Source: Mycobacterium sp. 236(2023) (GTDB lineage Bacteria > Actinomycetota > Actinomycetes > Mycobacteriales > Mycobacteriaceae). Taken from it: 64,000 nucleotides of DNA. Within the stretch, counting starts at the first letter, position 1. Each line of letters starts with the position of its first letter. The position numbers and the translations under genes were made by a program. The notes beneath the pieces were generated by a model. It ran no database searches, was not told where the DNA came from, and was given only the letters and a program-made list of their open reading frames with translations. Below, piece by piece: positions 10,092-18,259 of this stretch. Location: positions 248,001 to 312,000 of the forward strand of contig NZ_JARSBP010000004.1 in NCBI RefSeq assembly GCF_029623955.1. The letters run 5' to 3'.

Positions 10092-11005
10092 CCTGGTCGG
10101 ATCGAGATAAGTCCGCCTTTCCGTCCGCACTTCCCGGCGCTTTCAGTGCCGCCTCGGCCATGTCACATGGCGGGGTGAATCCGTCGTCGTTCTCCGACTT
10201 CCTGCGGCATCAGGCGCCACATCTGTTGCCTGGCACGTTCGGTGCGGGGTCGCTGGGGCAGCCGACGGACGCCGTGCCGCACGGCACGACGATCGTGGCT
10301 CTGAAGTACCCCGGCGGTGTGGTGATGGCCGGTGACCGGCGCGCCACCCAGGGGCACATGATCGCGAGCCGCGACGTGCAGAAGGTGTACATCACCGACG
10401 ACTACACCGTCACCGGTATCGCGGGCACCGCGGCGATCGCGGTGGAGTTCGCGCGGTTGTATGCCGTGGAGCTGGAGCATTACGAGAAGCTCGAAGGCGT
10501 CGCGCTGACGTTCCCCGGCAAGGTGAATCGGCTCGCGACGATGGTGCGCGGCAATCTCGGTGCGGCGCTGCAGGGTTTCATCGCGTTGCCGCTGCTCGCC
10601 GGCTATGACCTCGACGACCCCAATCCCGACGGCGCCGGACGGATCGTGTCCTTCGACGCGGCGGGTGGTCACAACCTCGAAGAAGAGGGATATCAGTCGG
10701 TCGGGTCCGGCTCGATCTTCGCGAAGTCGTCGATGAAGAAGCTGTATTCCCAAGTGACCGATGCGGATTCCGCCTTGCGCGTGGCGATCGAGGCTCTCTA
10801 CGACGCGGCCGACGACGATTCCGCCACCGGCGGGCCGGACCTGGTGCGCGGAATCTTCCCGACGGCCGTGGTTATCGGCGCCGATGGTGCCGTCGAGATC
10901 TCCGAACAGCAGATTGCCGCGGTATGCCGCGAGATCATTCAAAGTCGTTCGCGGGCAGACACGTTCGGGCCCGATGCCGAGCCCGTTCGAGGTGACGCGC
11001 TGTGA
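10088..11005 (+). CDS. prcB: 20S proteasome beta subunit PrcB
   Basis: This is the catalytic beta subunit, an N-terminal nucleophile hydrolase forming the two inner seven-membered rings of the core particle. The 305-residue precursor has a 66-residue propeptide ending VPHG; autocleavage exposes Thr67 at the start of TTIVALKYPGG. The catalytic Asp and Lys are in the early segment MAGDRRATQG and following residues. The start is GTG at 10088, overlapping the pup stop as GTGA, and its own stop overlaps the prcA GTG in the same way. Pup, PrcB and PrcA are therefore translationally coupled. Confidence 0.97.
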   Translation: MTWSDRDKSAFPSALPGAFSAASAMSHGGVNPSSFSDFLRHQAPHLLPGTFGAGSLGQPTDAVPHGTTIVALKYPGGVVMAGDRRATQGHMIASRDVQKVYITDDYTVTGIAGTAAIAVEFARLYAVELEHYEKLEGVALTFPGKVNRLATMVRGNLGAALQGFIALPLLAGYDLDDPNPDGAGRIVSFDAAGGHNLEEEGYQSVGSGSIFAKSSMKKLYSQVTDADSALRVAIEALYDAADDDSATGGPDLVRGIFPTAVVIGADGAVEISEQQIAAVCREIIQSRSRADTFGPDAEPVRGDAL

Positions 11006-11742
11006 GCTTCCCGTATTTCATCTCGCCCGAGCAGGCGATGCGTGAGCGTTCCGAGCTTGCGCGCAAAGGTATTTCGCGCGGACGCAGCGTGATCGCGCTG
11101 GCGTATGCCGATGGTGTGCTGTTCGTCGCGGAGAACCCGTCGCGGTCACTGCAGAAGGTCAGCGAGCTCTACGACCGCGTCGGCTTCGCTGCCGTCGGTC
11201 GGTTCAACGAATTCAACAACCTTCGCAGCGGCGGCATCCGGTTCGCCGATACGCAGGGCTACGCGTACTCGCGCCGCGACGTGACGGGTCGGCAGCTGGC
11301 CAACGTCTACGCACAAACGCTGGGCACGATCTTCACCGAGCAGGCCAAGCCGTACGAGGTGGAGCTGTGCGTGGCCGAGGTTGCCCATTACGGCGAGACC
11401 AAAGCGCCTGAGCTGTACCGGATCACCTATGACGGGTCGATCGCCGACGAGCCGCATTTTGTCGTCATGGGCGGTACCACTGAGCCGATCGCTGCAGCGC
11501 TCAACGAGTCGTACACCGAGAACGCGAGCCTGAACGACGCTGTGTCGATCGCCGTGGGTGCGCTCGGCGCCGGCGGCAACGGCGCCGAGCCTCGGACGTT
11601 GGGGCCGTCGACGCTGGAGGTGGCGATCCTCGACGCGAACCGTCCGCGGCGCGCGTTCCGCCGGATCACGGGGCCGGCGCTGGAGGCGCTGCTCCCGGCC
11701 ACGGAGACCGGCGAGTCCGGAGACGGTACTTCCACCGAGTAA
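11002..11742 (+). CDS. prcA: 20S proteasome alpha subunit PrcA
   Basis: The alpha subunit builds the outer rings and the gated entry pore of the 20S core and binds activators such as Mpa. The 246-residue product starts with GTG at 11002 (GTGA overlap with prcB) and MSFPYFISPEQAMRERSELARKG, the conserved gating N-terminus. The body carries the alpha-type fold (SVIALAYADGVLFVAENPS, AYSRRDVTGRQLANVYAQ). The Ala/Glu-rich C-terminal tail after GALGAGG is variable among mycobacteria. It is followed by 244 bp without a gene and then the choline island, where M. tuberculosis has PE/PPE and insertion-sequence genes. Confidence 0.97.
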   Translation: MSFPYFISPEQAMRERSELARKGISRGRSVIALAYADGVLFVAENPSRSLQKVSELYDRVGFAAVGRFNEFNNLRSGGIRFADTQGYAYSRRDVTGRQLANVYAQTLGTIFTEQAKPYEVELCVAEVAHYGETKAPELYRITYDGSIADEPHFVVMGGTTEPIAAALNESYTENASLNDAVSIAVGALGAGGNGAEPRTLGPSTLEVAILDANRPRRAFRRITGPALEALLPATETGESGDGTSTE

Positions 11743-11795
11743 CTCCTTCCGCGCCGAGTGTGCGCGGATGGTGATAGATCGGCGATAACTCCGCC

Positions 11796-11811
11796 CTGAG
11801 TGCACGCTCAG
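11796..11811. terminator. hairpin 3' of prcA
   Basis: CTGAGTG-CA-CGCTCAG can form a 7-bp stem (one T-G wobble) about 54 nt after the prcA stop. It lacks a T-run, as is common for mycobacterial terminators. A near-identical core (GAGYGCACGCTC) recurs at 23935-23946 on the far side of the choline island. The rest of 11743-11986 holds this hairpin, a TGCGC-N5-GCGCA palindrome (11826-11840) and the operator pair listed next; no gene was seen. Confidence 0.4.
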
Positions 11812-11906
11812 TGACGCGGCTTTCGTGCGCGTCATGCGCAGGACTCTCACAGGAACCGCTTTGCGTGTCCACCTTGCGTCGGACATCGCGAAGGTGGATG
11901 ATTTTG

Positions 11907-11940
11907 TTGCGCATAACGCATCGCGTTGCGCAATACGCAA
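11907..11940. promoter_or_regulatory. twin palindromic operators of the choline/betaine island
   Basis: Two palindromes of the form TTGCG-N5-CGCAW lie 19 bp apart: TTGCGCATAACGCAT (11907-11921) and TTGCGCAATACGCAA (11926-11940, perfect arms). The 15-base stretches beginning one base earlier agree at 13 of 15 positions. They sit 47-80 bp before the first catabolic gene and just ahead of a TAGGTT -10-like box (11946-11951) that lies in an AGGTTT-A-AAACCT palindrome. Twin palindromes suit a regulator binding as two dimers. The IclR protein encoded at the end of the island is the obvious candidate; that link is inference. Confidence 0.55.
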
Positions 11941-11986
11941 CAAAGTAGGTTTAAAACCTCCACCATTTCTCGAAAGCGGTCGCAGC

Positions 11987-14428
11987 ATGCCCAAAGTCGT
12001 CGTGATCGGTGCTGGAATCGTCGGCACGTCGCTTGCCGACGAACTGACCGCACGCGGATGGACCGACGTCACCGTCGTCGACCGCGGGCCGCTGTTCGTC
12101 ACCGGCGGGTCCACCTCGCATGCCCCCGGGCTGGTGTTCCAGACGAACCCGTCCAAGACCATGACCGCGTTCGCCAAGTACACCGTCGAGAAGTTCAACG
12201 CACTCGATCACCCCGGCGGCTGGGCGTTCAACCCCGTCGGCGGCCTGGAGGTCGCCACCACACCTGAGCGGTTGGCAGACCTGCACCGCAAGGCCGGCTG
12301 GGCCCAGTCGTGGGGCATCGAAGGCCACCTGCTGACACCGGCGGAATGCGCCCGGCTGCATCCGTTGGTGGACCGGGACTGCATCCTTGGCGGATTCCAC
12401 ACCCCCGCCGACGGCCTCGCCAAGGCACTGCGTGCGGCCGAGGCCCAGGCGCGGCGCGCCGAAGCCAGAGGCGCCACCCTGCGGCCCTACACCGAGGTGC
12501 TCGGCATCCTCGACAACGGCCGTCGCGTCACGGGAGTCCAGACCGCCCACGGTGTCATCGACGCCGACATCGTGGTCTGCGCCGCCGGTTTCTGGGGTGC
12601 AAAGTTCGCGCGCCAGGTCGGGCTCGTTCTGCCGCTGGTGCCGATGGCCCACCAGTATGCGCGGACCGGCCAGATCCCCGACCTCGTCGGCCGCAACACC
12701 GAACTCTCCGAAGCGAGCCTGCCGATCCTGCGGCATCAAGACCAGGACCTCTACTTCCGTGAGCACGTCGACCGCCTCGGCATCGGCTCCTACAGCCACA
12801 AGCCGATGCCCGTCGACATGACCACCCTGCTGGCCGACACCGCGGGTGAACCGATGCCGTCGATGATGCCGTTCACCGAAGAGGATTTCGCTCCCGCCTG
12901 GCGTGCGGCTGCCGATCTGATTCCTGCACTGGACGATTCGAAGGTCGAGGAGGCCTTCAACGGCATCTTCTCGTTCACCCCCGACGGATTCTCGATCATG
13001 GGCGAACACCGCGAGCTGGCCGGGTTCTGGGTCGCCGAGGCGGTGTGGGTCACGCATTCGGCGGGCGTCGCCAAAGCCACTGCCGAGTGGATCATCGACG
13101 GCACGCCCTCGATCGACACCCACGAGTGCGACCTGTACCGGTTCGAAGACCTCGCGCGCAGCCCCAAGTTCGTCCTGCAGACCAGCTCGCAAGCATTCGT
13201 CGAGGTTTACGACGTCATCCATCCCCACCAGTACCGCACCGCCCTGCGAGGTCTGCGCACCAGCCCGTTCCATGCCCGCCAGACCGAACTCGGCGCCTTC
13301 TTCTACGAGGGTGGCGGCTGGGAACGTCCGGCCTGGTTCGAATCCAATGCCGCTCTGGCGCAACAACTCTTCGACGACGGCCTCGCGGTGCCGCCGCGCG
13401 ACGAGTGGGCGTCGAAGTTCTGGTCACCGATCTCGATCGCCGAATCGCACTGGACCCGCGAACGTGTCGCGATGTACGACATGACCCCGCTGACCCGCTA
13501 CGAAGTCTCGGGTCCGGGCGCCGCGGCCTTCCTGCAGACCATGACCACCAACAACGTCGACAAGAGCGTCGGATCGGTCACCTACACGCTGCTGCTCGAC
13601 GAAACCGGAGGAATCCGCAGCGATCTCACCGTGGCCCGGCTCGGCCCTGAGATCTTCCAGGTCGGCGCCAACTCGCCGATGGATTTCGACTGGCTCGCGC
13701 GTCGCAAACCTGCCGATGTGGTCCTGCGTGACATCACCGGCGGCACATGCTGTCTCGGGGTGTGGGGTCCCAAAGCGCGCGACGTGATCGCTCCGCTGTG
13801 CCCCGACGACCTGTCCCATGAGGGGTTCAAGTATTTCCGCGCGCTGCACACCTATATCGACGCGATCCCGGTGACGATGATGCGGGTGTCCTACGTCGGC
13901 GAACTCGGCTGGGAGATCTATGCCGGCGCCGAATACGGTTCGGCACTGTGGGATCTCATCGCCGACGCGGGTGCTCCCCATGGCATCATCCCGGCCGGAC
14001 GCATCGCGTTCAACAGCCTGCGCATCGAAAAGGGCTATCGCAGCTGGGGGACCGACATGACCGCCGAACATCGACCTGCCGCAGCGGGTCTCGGTTTCGC
14101 GGTCCGCATGACCAAAGACGACTTCGTCGGCAAAACATCGTTGGAGCAAGCGACTGAGCCACAGAATGTGCTGCGCAGCATCGTGTTCGACGACCCCGCC
14201 GCGGTGGTCCTCGGCAAGGAACCGGTATCTGTCGGCGGCCGCTGCGTCGGATACATCACCAGCGCCGGCTTCTCCACGACCATCGGCCGCACCATCGCCT
14301 ATGCGTGGCTGCCGTCCTCGGTAGCAGTCGGGGATGCCGTCAGCGTCGCCTACCGGGGAGAAACCCATCGCGCCGTCGTGCATGCCGAACCTGTGGTGGA
14401 CCCCGAGATGTCCCGGATCAAGAGGTAG
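11987..14428 (+). CDS. dimethylglycine oxidase (FAD- and folate-dependent)
   Basis: This 813-residue flavoprotein would oxidise dimethylglycine to sarcosine, passing the methyl carbon to tetrahydrofolate. It resembles Arthrobacter globiformis dimethylglycine oxidase throughout. Residues 1-380 form the FAD domain: VVVIGAGIVGTSLADEL at the N-terminus and GGSTSHAPGLVF, where His45 is the expected covalent flavin site. Residues ~400-813 are GcvT-like folate-binding domains (MYDMTPLTRYEVSGPGA, RLSYVGELGWE-type motif RVSYVGELGWEIY, LRIEKGYRSWGTDM). The ATG at 11987 fits the N-terminus of the relative; no strong ribosome site is present. First gene of the island, 30 nt before the sarcosine oxidase gene. 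Sarcosine dehydrogenase is the main alternative. Confidence 0.88.
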   Translation: MPKVVVIGAGIVGTSLADELTARGWTDVTVVDRGPLFVTGGSTSHAPGLVFQTNPSKTMTAFAKYTVEKFNALDHPGGWAFNPVGGLEVATTPERLADLHRKAGWAQSWGIEGHLLTPAECARLHPLVDRDCILGGFHTPADGLAKALRAAEAQARRAEARGATLRPYTEVLGILDNGRRVTGVQTAHGVIDADIVVCAAGFWGAKFARQVGLVLPLVPMAHQYARTGQIPDLVGRNTELSEASLPILRHQDQDLYFREHVDRLGIGSYSHKPMPVDMTTLLADTAGEPMPSMMPFTEEDFAPAWRAAADLIPALDDSKVEEAFNGIFSFTPDGFSIMGEHRELAGFWVAEAVWVTHSAGVAKATAEWIIDGTPSIDTHECDLYRFEDLARSPKFVLQTSSQAFVEVYDVIHPHQYRTALRGLRTSPFHARQTELGAFFYEGGGWERPAWFESNAALAQQLFDDGLAVPPRDEWASKFWSPISIAESHWTRERVAMYDMTPLTRYEVSGPGAAAFLQTMTTNNVDKSVGSVTYTLLLDETGGIRSDLTVARLGPEIFQVGANSPMDFDWLARRKPADVVLRDITGGTCCLGVWGPKARDVIAPLCPDDLSHEGFKYFRALHTYIDAIPVTMMRVSYVGELGWEIYAGAEYGSALWDLIADAGAPHGIIPAGRIAFNSLRIEKGYRSWGTDMTAEHRPAAAGLGFAVRMTKDDFVGKTSLEQATEPQNVLRSIVFDDPAAVVLGKEPVSVGGRCVGYITSAGFSTTIGRTIAYAWLPSSVAVGDAVSVAYRGETHRAVVHAEPVVDPEMSRIKR

Positions 14429-14458
14429 CGGGTGCGGACGCGAGGAGCAGAACAGCAG

Positions 14459-15601
14459 ATGACTTCGCAGACCTTCGATGTCATCGTCATCGGTCTCGGT
14501 GGCATGGGCAGCGCCGCCGCCTACCACCTCGCCGCCCGCGGGCAGCGCGTGCTCGGCCTGGAAAAGTTCACCCCCGCCCACGACAAGGGTTCCAGCCACG
14601 GCGGTTCGCGCATCATCCGGCAGTCCTACTTCGAGGACCCGGCGTATGTGCCGCTGCTCTTGCGCGCATACGAACTGTGGGACGAGCTCGCCAAGGACAG
14701 CGGACGCGATGTCTATCGCATGACCGGCGGCCTGTTCATCGGACCGCCGGACTGCCTGACCGTCGCGGGCAGCCTGCGTGCCAGCCAGGAGTGGAATCTG
14801 CCGCACGACCTGCTCGACGGCAACGAGATCCGGTCGAGATTCCCGAACTTCACCCCGAAACCAGGTGACGTCGCGCTGTATGAGGCAAAAGCCGGGTTCG
14901 CCCGCCCCGAGCTCACCGTGCAGGCACACCTCGACCTCGCCGAAAAGGCCGGCGCCACCCTGCGGTTCGGTGAAGAAGTACTGGAGTGGTCCGAGACATC
15001 CGGTGGGGTCACGGTGCGTACCGAAGCAGGCACCTACACGGCGGGGCAGGTCGTGATCTGCCCCGGCGCGTGGGCCCCGCAACTGCTCGCGGACTTCGGG
15101 ATCCCGATCACCGTCGAACGCCAGGTGCTCTACTGGCTCGATCCCGTCGGCGGCACCGAACCGTTCGTCGACCATCCGATCTTCATCGACGAGAACGCCT
15201 CCGGCATGCAGATCTACGGTTTTCCCGCCATCGACGGACCGAAAGGCGGCGTCAAGGTGGCCTTCTTCCGCAAGGGCGTGGAATGCACCCCCGAAACCAT
15301 CGACAGATCGGTGCACGACTCCGAGATCCGCGAAATGCGCGAGCGCACAGCAGAACTGCTTCCGGCACTCGACGGCCCTTGTCTGCACTCGGCGACATGC
15401 ATGTACTCGAACACCCCGGACCAGCACTTCGTGATCGCCCGCCACCCCGACAGTGCGAATGTGACTGTTGCGTGCGGCTTCTCCGGGCACGGCTTCAAAT
15501 TCGTTCCCGTGGTGGGTGAGATCCTCGCCGATCTCGCCATCACAGGTGCAACGACGCACCCGATCTCGCTGTTCGACCCTCGCAGATTGGTGACGACATG
15601 A
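14459..15601 (+). CDS. monomeric sarcosine oxidase / N-methyl amino acid oxidase
   Basis: A 380-residue FAD oxidase of the MSOX/SolA family, expected to demethylate sarcosine to glycine with formaldehyde and peroxide release. The N-terminal dinucleotide motif is VIVIGLGGMGSAAAYHLAARG, followed by SSHGGSRIIRQSYFEDP, typical of the family. Cys314 in TCMYSNTPDQHF aligns with the residue that binds FAD covalently in MSOX. The ATG at 14459 is chosen because AGGAG lies at 14443-14447; a GTG at 14432 would add nine residues. The stop overlaps the next gene's ATG (ATGA). N-methyltryptophan oxidase activity is possible, but the neighbouring genes favour sarcosine. Confidence 0.85.
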   Translation: MTSQTFDVIVIGLGGMGSAAAYHLAARGQRVLGLEKFTPAHDKGSSHGGSRIIRQSYFEDPAYVPLLLRAYELWDELAKDSGRDVYRMTGGLFIGPPDCLTVAGSLRASQEWNLPHDLLDGNEIRSRFPNFTPKPGDVALYEAKAGFARPELTVQAHLDLAEKAGATLRFGEEVLEWSETSGGVTVRTEAGTYTAGQVVICPGAWAPQLLADFGIPITVERQVLYWLDPVGGTEPFVDHPIFIDENASGMQIYGFPAIDGPKGGVKVAFFRKGVECTPETIDRSVHDSEIREMRERTAELLPALDGPCLHSATCMYSNTPDQHFVIARHPDSANVTVACGFSGHGFKFVPVVGEILADLAITGATTHPISLFDPRRLVTT

Positions 15602-16722
15602 ATACCCTCCTTCCCACGCTCGCCGGGAAGCTGTACAACAGCCCCGACGTGTTCGCCGCCGAGCAGGAGCACATCTTCGAGAACATGTGGTTCTGCGCTG
15701 TGCGCTCCTCGGACCTCGCGCTGCCCGGCAAGTTCAAGAAGGTCCAGATCGGACGCGAGAGCGTGCTGTTCGTGCGGGGACGCGACGGACTGCTGCGCGC
15801 CTTCCTCAACGTGTGCAGGCACCGCGGCGCGCAGCTGTGCACGGAACCCGAAGGCCAGGTGAAGCGGAGCCTGCGCTGCCCCTACCACTCCTGGACGTAT
15901 GCGCTCGACGGCAAGCTGATGGCTGCACCGAACATCGGGACGTTGACCGACGACGCCGGGGCGCCGATCGACAGGTACCGGTACGGGCTCGTGCCGGTGG
16001 CCCTGACCGAATGGCTCGGCTACGCGTGGGTCTGCCTTTCGGACACCCCTCCGCCGTTCGAGGACGTGATGGCCGAGGCGACGAAGACACTCGGCGACTC
16101 GGATGCGATCAATCGCTACGGCATCGGCGGCCTCGATGTCGGGCACCGGATCGTCTACGACGTCGCGGCGAACTGGAAGCTGATCGTCGAAAACTTCATG
16201 GAGTGCTACCACTGCAGTTCGATCCACCCCGAACTGGTCGGGGTTCTCCCGGAATTCGCCCGCGGGCTGGCCGCCCAGGCCAACGTCGGTCTCGGTGCGG
16301 AATTCGGCTCCGAGGTCGACGGATTCACCGTCGACGGCGCAGCGGGTTTCGAACGGCTGCCCGGGATCACCGAGGACCAGGATCGCCGCTACTACGCGAT
16401 CACCGTGAAGCCGACGGTGTTCATCAACCTGGTGCCCGATCACGTGATCTTCCACCGAATGTTCCCGATGGCCCCGGATCGCACGGTGGTGGAGTGTGAT
16501 TGGCTCTACACCGGTGAGGTCGTCAACTCCGAGCAGGACGTATCCCGCTCCGTCGAGCTCTTCCACCGGGTCAACGTCCAGGATTTCGAGGCATGCGAAC
16601 GCACCCAGCCGGCCATGTCGTCGCGGGCGTATCGCCAGGGCGGCGTCCTCGTTCCGGCGGAACACCACATCGCGGAGTTCCATGACTGGGTAATGTCCCG
16701 TCTGGCCGCCACCGCGGTCTAG
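15598..16722 (+). CDS. Rieske aromatic-ring-type oxygenase, probable glycine betaine demethylase
   Basis: A 374-residue oxygenase subunit with a Rieske [2Fe-2S] site (Cys73-x-His75 in CRHRG and Cys94-x2-His97 in CPYHSW) and a mononuclear iron site (NFMECYHCSSIHPE with His205 and His210). Together with the dimethylglycine and sarcosine oxidases it most likely removes the first methyl of glycine betaine, like GbcA/BmoA. Carnitine oxygenase CntA and stachydrine demethylase are relatives and cannot be excluded. The ATG overlaps the preceding stop. Such enzymes need a ferredoxin-reductase partner (GbcB type); none is encoded in this window. Confidence 0.82.
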   Translation: MNTLLPTLAGKLYNSPDVFAAEQEHIFENMWFCAVRSSDLALPGKFKKVQIGRESVLFVRGRDGLLRAFLNVCRHRGAQLCTEPEGQVKRSLRCPYHSWTYALDGKLMAAPNIGTLTDDAGAPIDRYRYGLVPVALTEWLGYAWVCLSDTPPPFEDVMAEATKTLGDSDAINRYGIGGLDVGHRIVYDVAANWKLIVENFMECYHCSSIHPELVGVLPEFARGLAAQANVGLGAEFGSEVDGFTVDGAAGFERLPGITEDQDRRYYAITVKPTVFINLVPDHVIFHRMFPMAPDRTVVECDWLYTGEVVNSEQDVSRSVELFHRVNVQDFEACERTQPAMSSRAYRQGGVLVPAEHHIAEFHDWVMSRLAATAV

Positions 16723-16746
16723 ACGGCGAGGAGGGTTCGACAGGCG

Positions 16747-18237
16747 ATGGATGGTGAACCCGACCTCTGTATCGGCGGGGCGTGGCGTCACGCCTCCGAC
16801 GGGGGGACCCGTTACATCGTCAACCCGGCTCACGGCGGGGTTGCCGCAGTCGTCGACGAAGCCACCCCCGACGATGCGTTGGCCGCCGTCGCCGCGGCAC
16901 GGGCGGCCTTCGACGAAGGAACGTGGCGTGCCACGCCGGTCACGGAACGTGCCGCGCTGCTGGACCGCGTCGCCGATCTGCTGCAACGGGACAAGGAAGC
17001 GCTGGCCCGCCTCGAAACCTCAGACACCGGTAAGACACTCGCCGAGAGCCGCATCGACATCGACGACGTCACATCGGTTTTCCGGTATTACGCCAAACTC
17101 GTCGGCGCCGAATCCGATCGTGTCGTCGATGTCGGCGATTCCGCGGTGATCAGCAGGGTGGTGCGCGAACCGATCGGGGTCTGCGTCCTGATCGCGCCGT
17201 GGAACTACCCGCTGCTGCAGATGTCGTGGAAGATCGCTCCGGCGCTGGCGGCCGGTTGCACGATGGTCGCCAAGCCCAGCGAGGTGACCCCGCTGACCAC
17301 GATCGCGTTCGTCCACCTTCTCGACGAGGCGGGAGTGCCCCCGGGCGTGGTGAATCTCGTTCAGGGAAGCGGTGCCACGCTGGGCTCGGCGCTGACCGAC
17401 AACCCCGACGTGGACTTCATCTCCTTCACCGGCGGGCTGGACACCGGCCGCGCCATCGCCAAAACCGCCGCCGAGCACGTCACGAAGGTCGCGCTCGAGC
17501 TGGGCGGCAAGAACCCTCACATCGTGTTCGCCGACATCAGGGATGCCGGTGATTTCGATTCCGCCGTCGACCACGTGCTGACGGGGGTGTTCCTGCATTC
17601 GGGGCAGGTCTGCTCGGCGGGAACACGATTGATCGTCGAAGAGTCCATCGCCGACGATTTCGTCGCCGCGATCGCCGCCCGCGCCGCCAAGATCGTCGTG
17701 GGCGACGGTGTGGATCCGGCCAGTGAAACCGGGCCGCTGGTCTCGGAGCAACACCGTGACAAGGTGGAAAACTATGTCCAGCTGGCAATTTCGGAAGGAG
17801 CCAGCCTCGTCTGCGGGGGAGCGCGGCCCGACGATCCGGCCCTGGCCAACGGCTACTTCTACCTCCCCACGATCTTCGACCGGTGCGACCGGTCGATGAG
17901 GATCGTTCAGGAAGAGACCTTCGGTCCGATCCTGACGGTCGAACGATTCACCACCGAAGCCGAGGCGATCACCCTCGGCAACGACACGGAATACGGTCTG
18001 GCCGCCGGTGTCCGGACATCGGACTCGGCGCGAGGCGAACGTGTGGTGCGGGCACTGCGGCACGGCACGGTGTGGCTCAACGATTTCGGCTACTACACCG
18101 CGTCGGCGGAATGGGGCGGTTTCGGAAAGTCGGGCAACGGTCGCGAACTCGGTCCGTCAGGACTCGCGGAATACCAAGAGCTCAAACATATCTGGCAGAA
18201 CACCGCTCCCACCGCCGCGGGCTGGTTCAAGAACTAG
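16747..18237 (+). CDS. betaine-aldehyde dehydrogenase (NAD(P)+-dependent)
   Basis: An aldehyde dehydrogenase of 496 residues that would oxidise betaine aldehyde to glycine betaine. Family features are clear: PWNYPLLQMSWKIAPALAAG, the general base Glu251 in ALELGGKNPH, and the nucleophile Cys289 in HSGQVCSAGTRL. The C-terminus has QEETFGPILTV and KSGNGRELGPSGLAEYQELKH, typical of BetB-like enzymes. The ATG at 16747 is preceded by a GCGAGGAGGG stretch at 16727-16735. It sits 24 nt after the Rieske gene and next to a permease and a GMC dehydrogenase, which supports betaine aldehyde as substrate. Another aldehyde remains possible. Confidence 0.85.
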   Translation: MDGEPDLCIGGAWRHASDGGTRYIVNPAHGGVAAVVDEATPDDALAAVAAARAAFDEGTWRATPVTERAALLDRVADLLQRDKEALARLETSDTGKTLAESRIDIDDVTSVFRYYAKLVGAESDRVVDVGDSAVISRVVREPIGVCVLIAPWNYPLLQMSWKIAPALAAGCTMVAKPSEVTPLTTIAFVHLLDEAGVPPGVVNLVQGSGATLGSALTDNPDVDFISFTGGLDTGRAIAKTAAEHVTKVALELGGKNPHIVFADIRDAGDFDSAVDHVLTGVFLHSGQVCSAGTRLIVEESIADDFVAAIAARAAKIVVGDGVDPASETGPLVSEQHRDKVENYVQLAISEGASLVCGGARPDDPALANGYFYLPTIFDRCDRSMRIVQEETFGPILTVERFTTEAEAITLGNDTEYGLAAGVRTSDSARGERVVRALRHGTVWLNDFGYYTASAEWGGFGKSGNGRELGPSGLAEYQELKHIWQNTAPTAAGWFKN

Positions 18238-18259
18238 CACGATGGGGAAGGACAATTCG

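Noticed and set aside
13424..15559. A 711-codon minus-strand frame opposite the dimethylglycine and sarcosine oxidase genes.
   Set aside because: Composition is typical of antisense GC-rich shadows, with no motif; the plus-strand genes have clear family signatures and covalent flavin residues.
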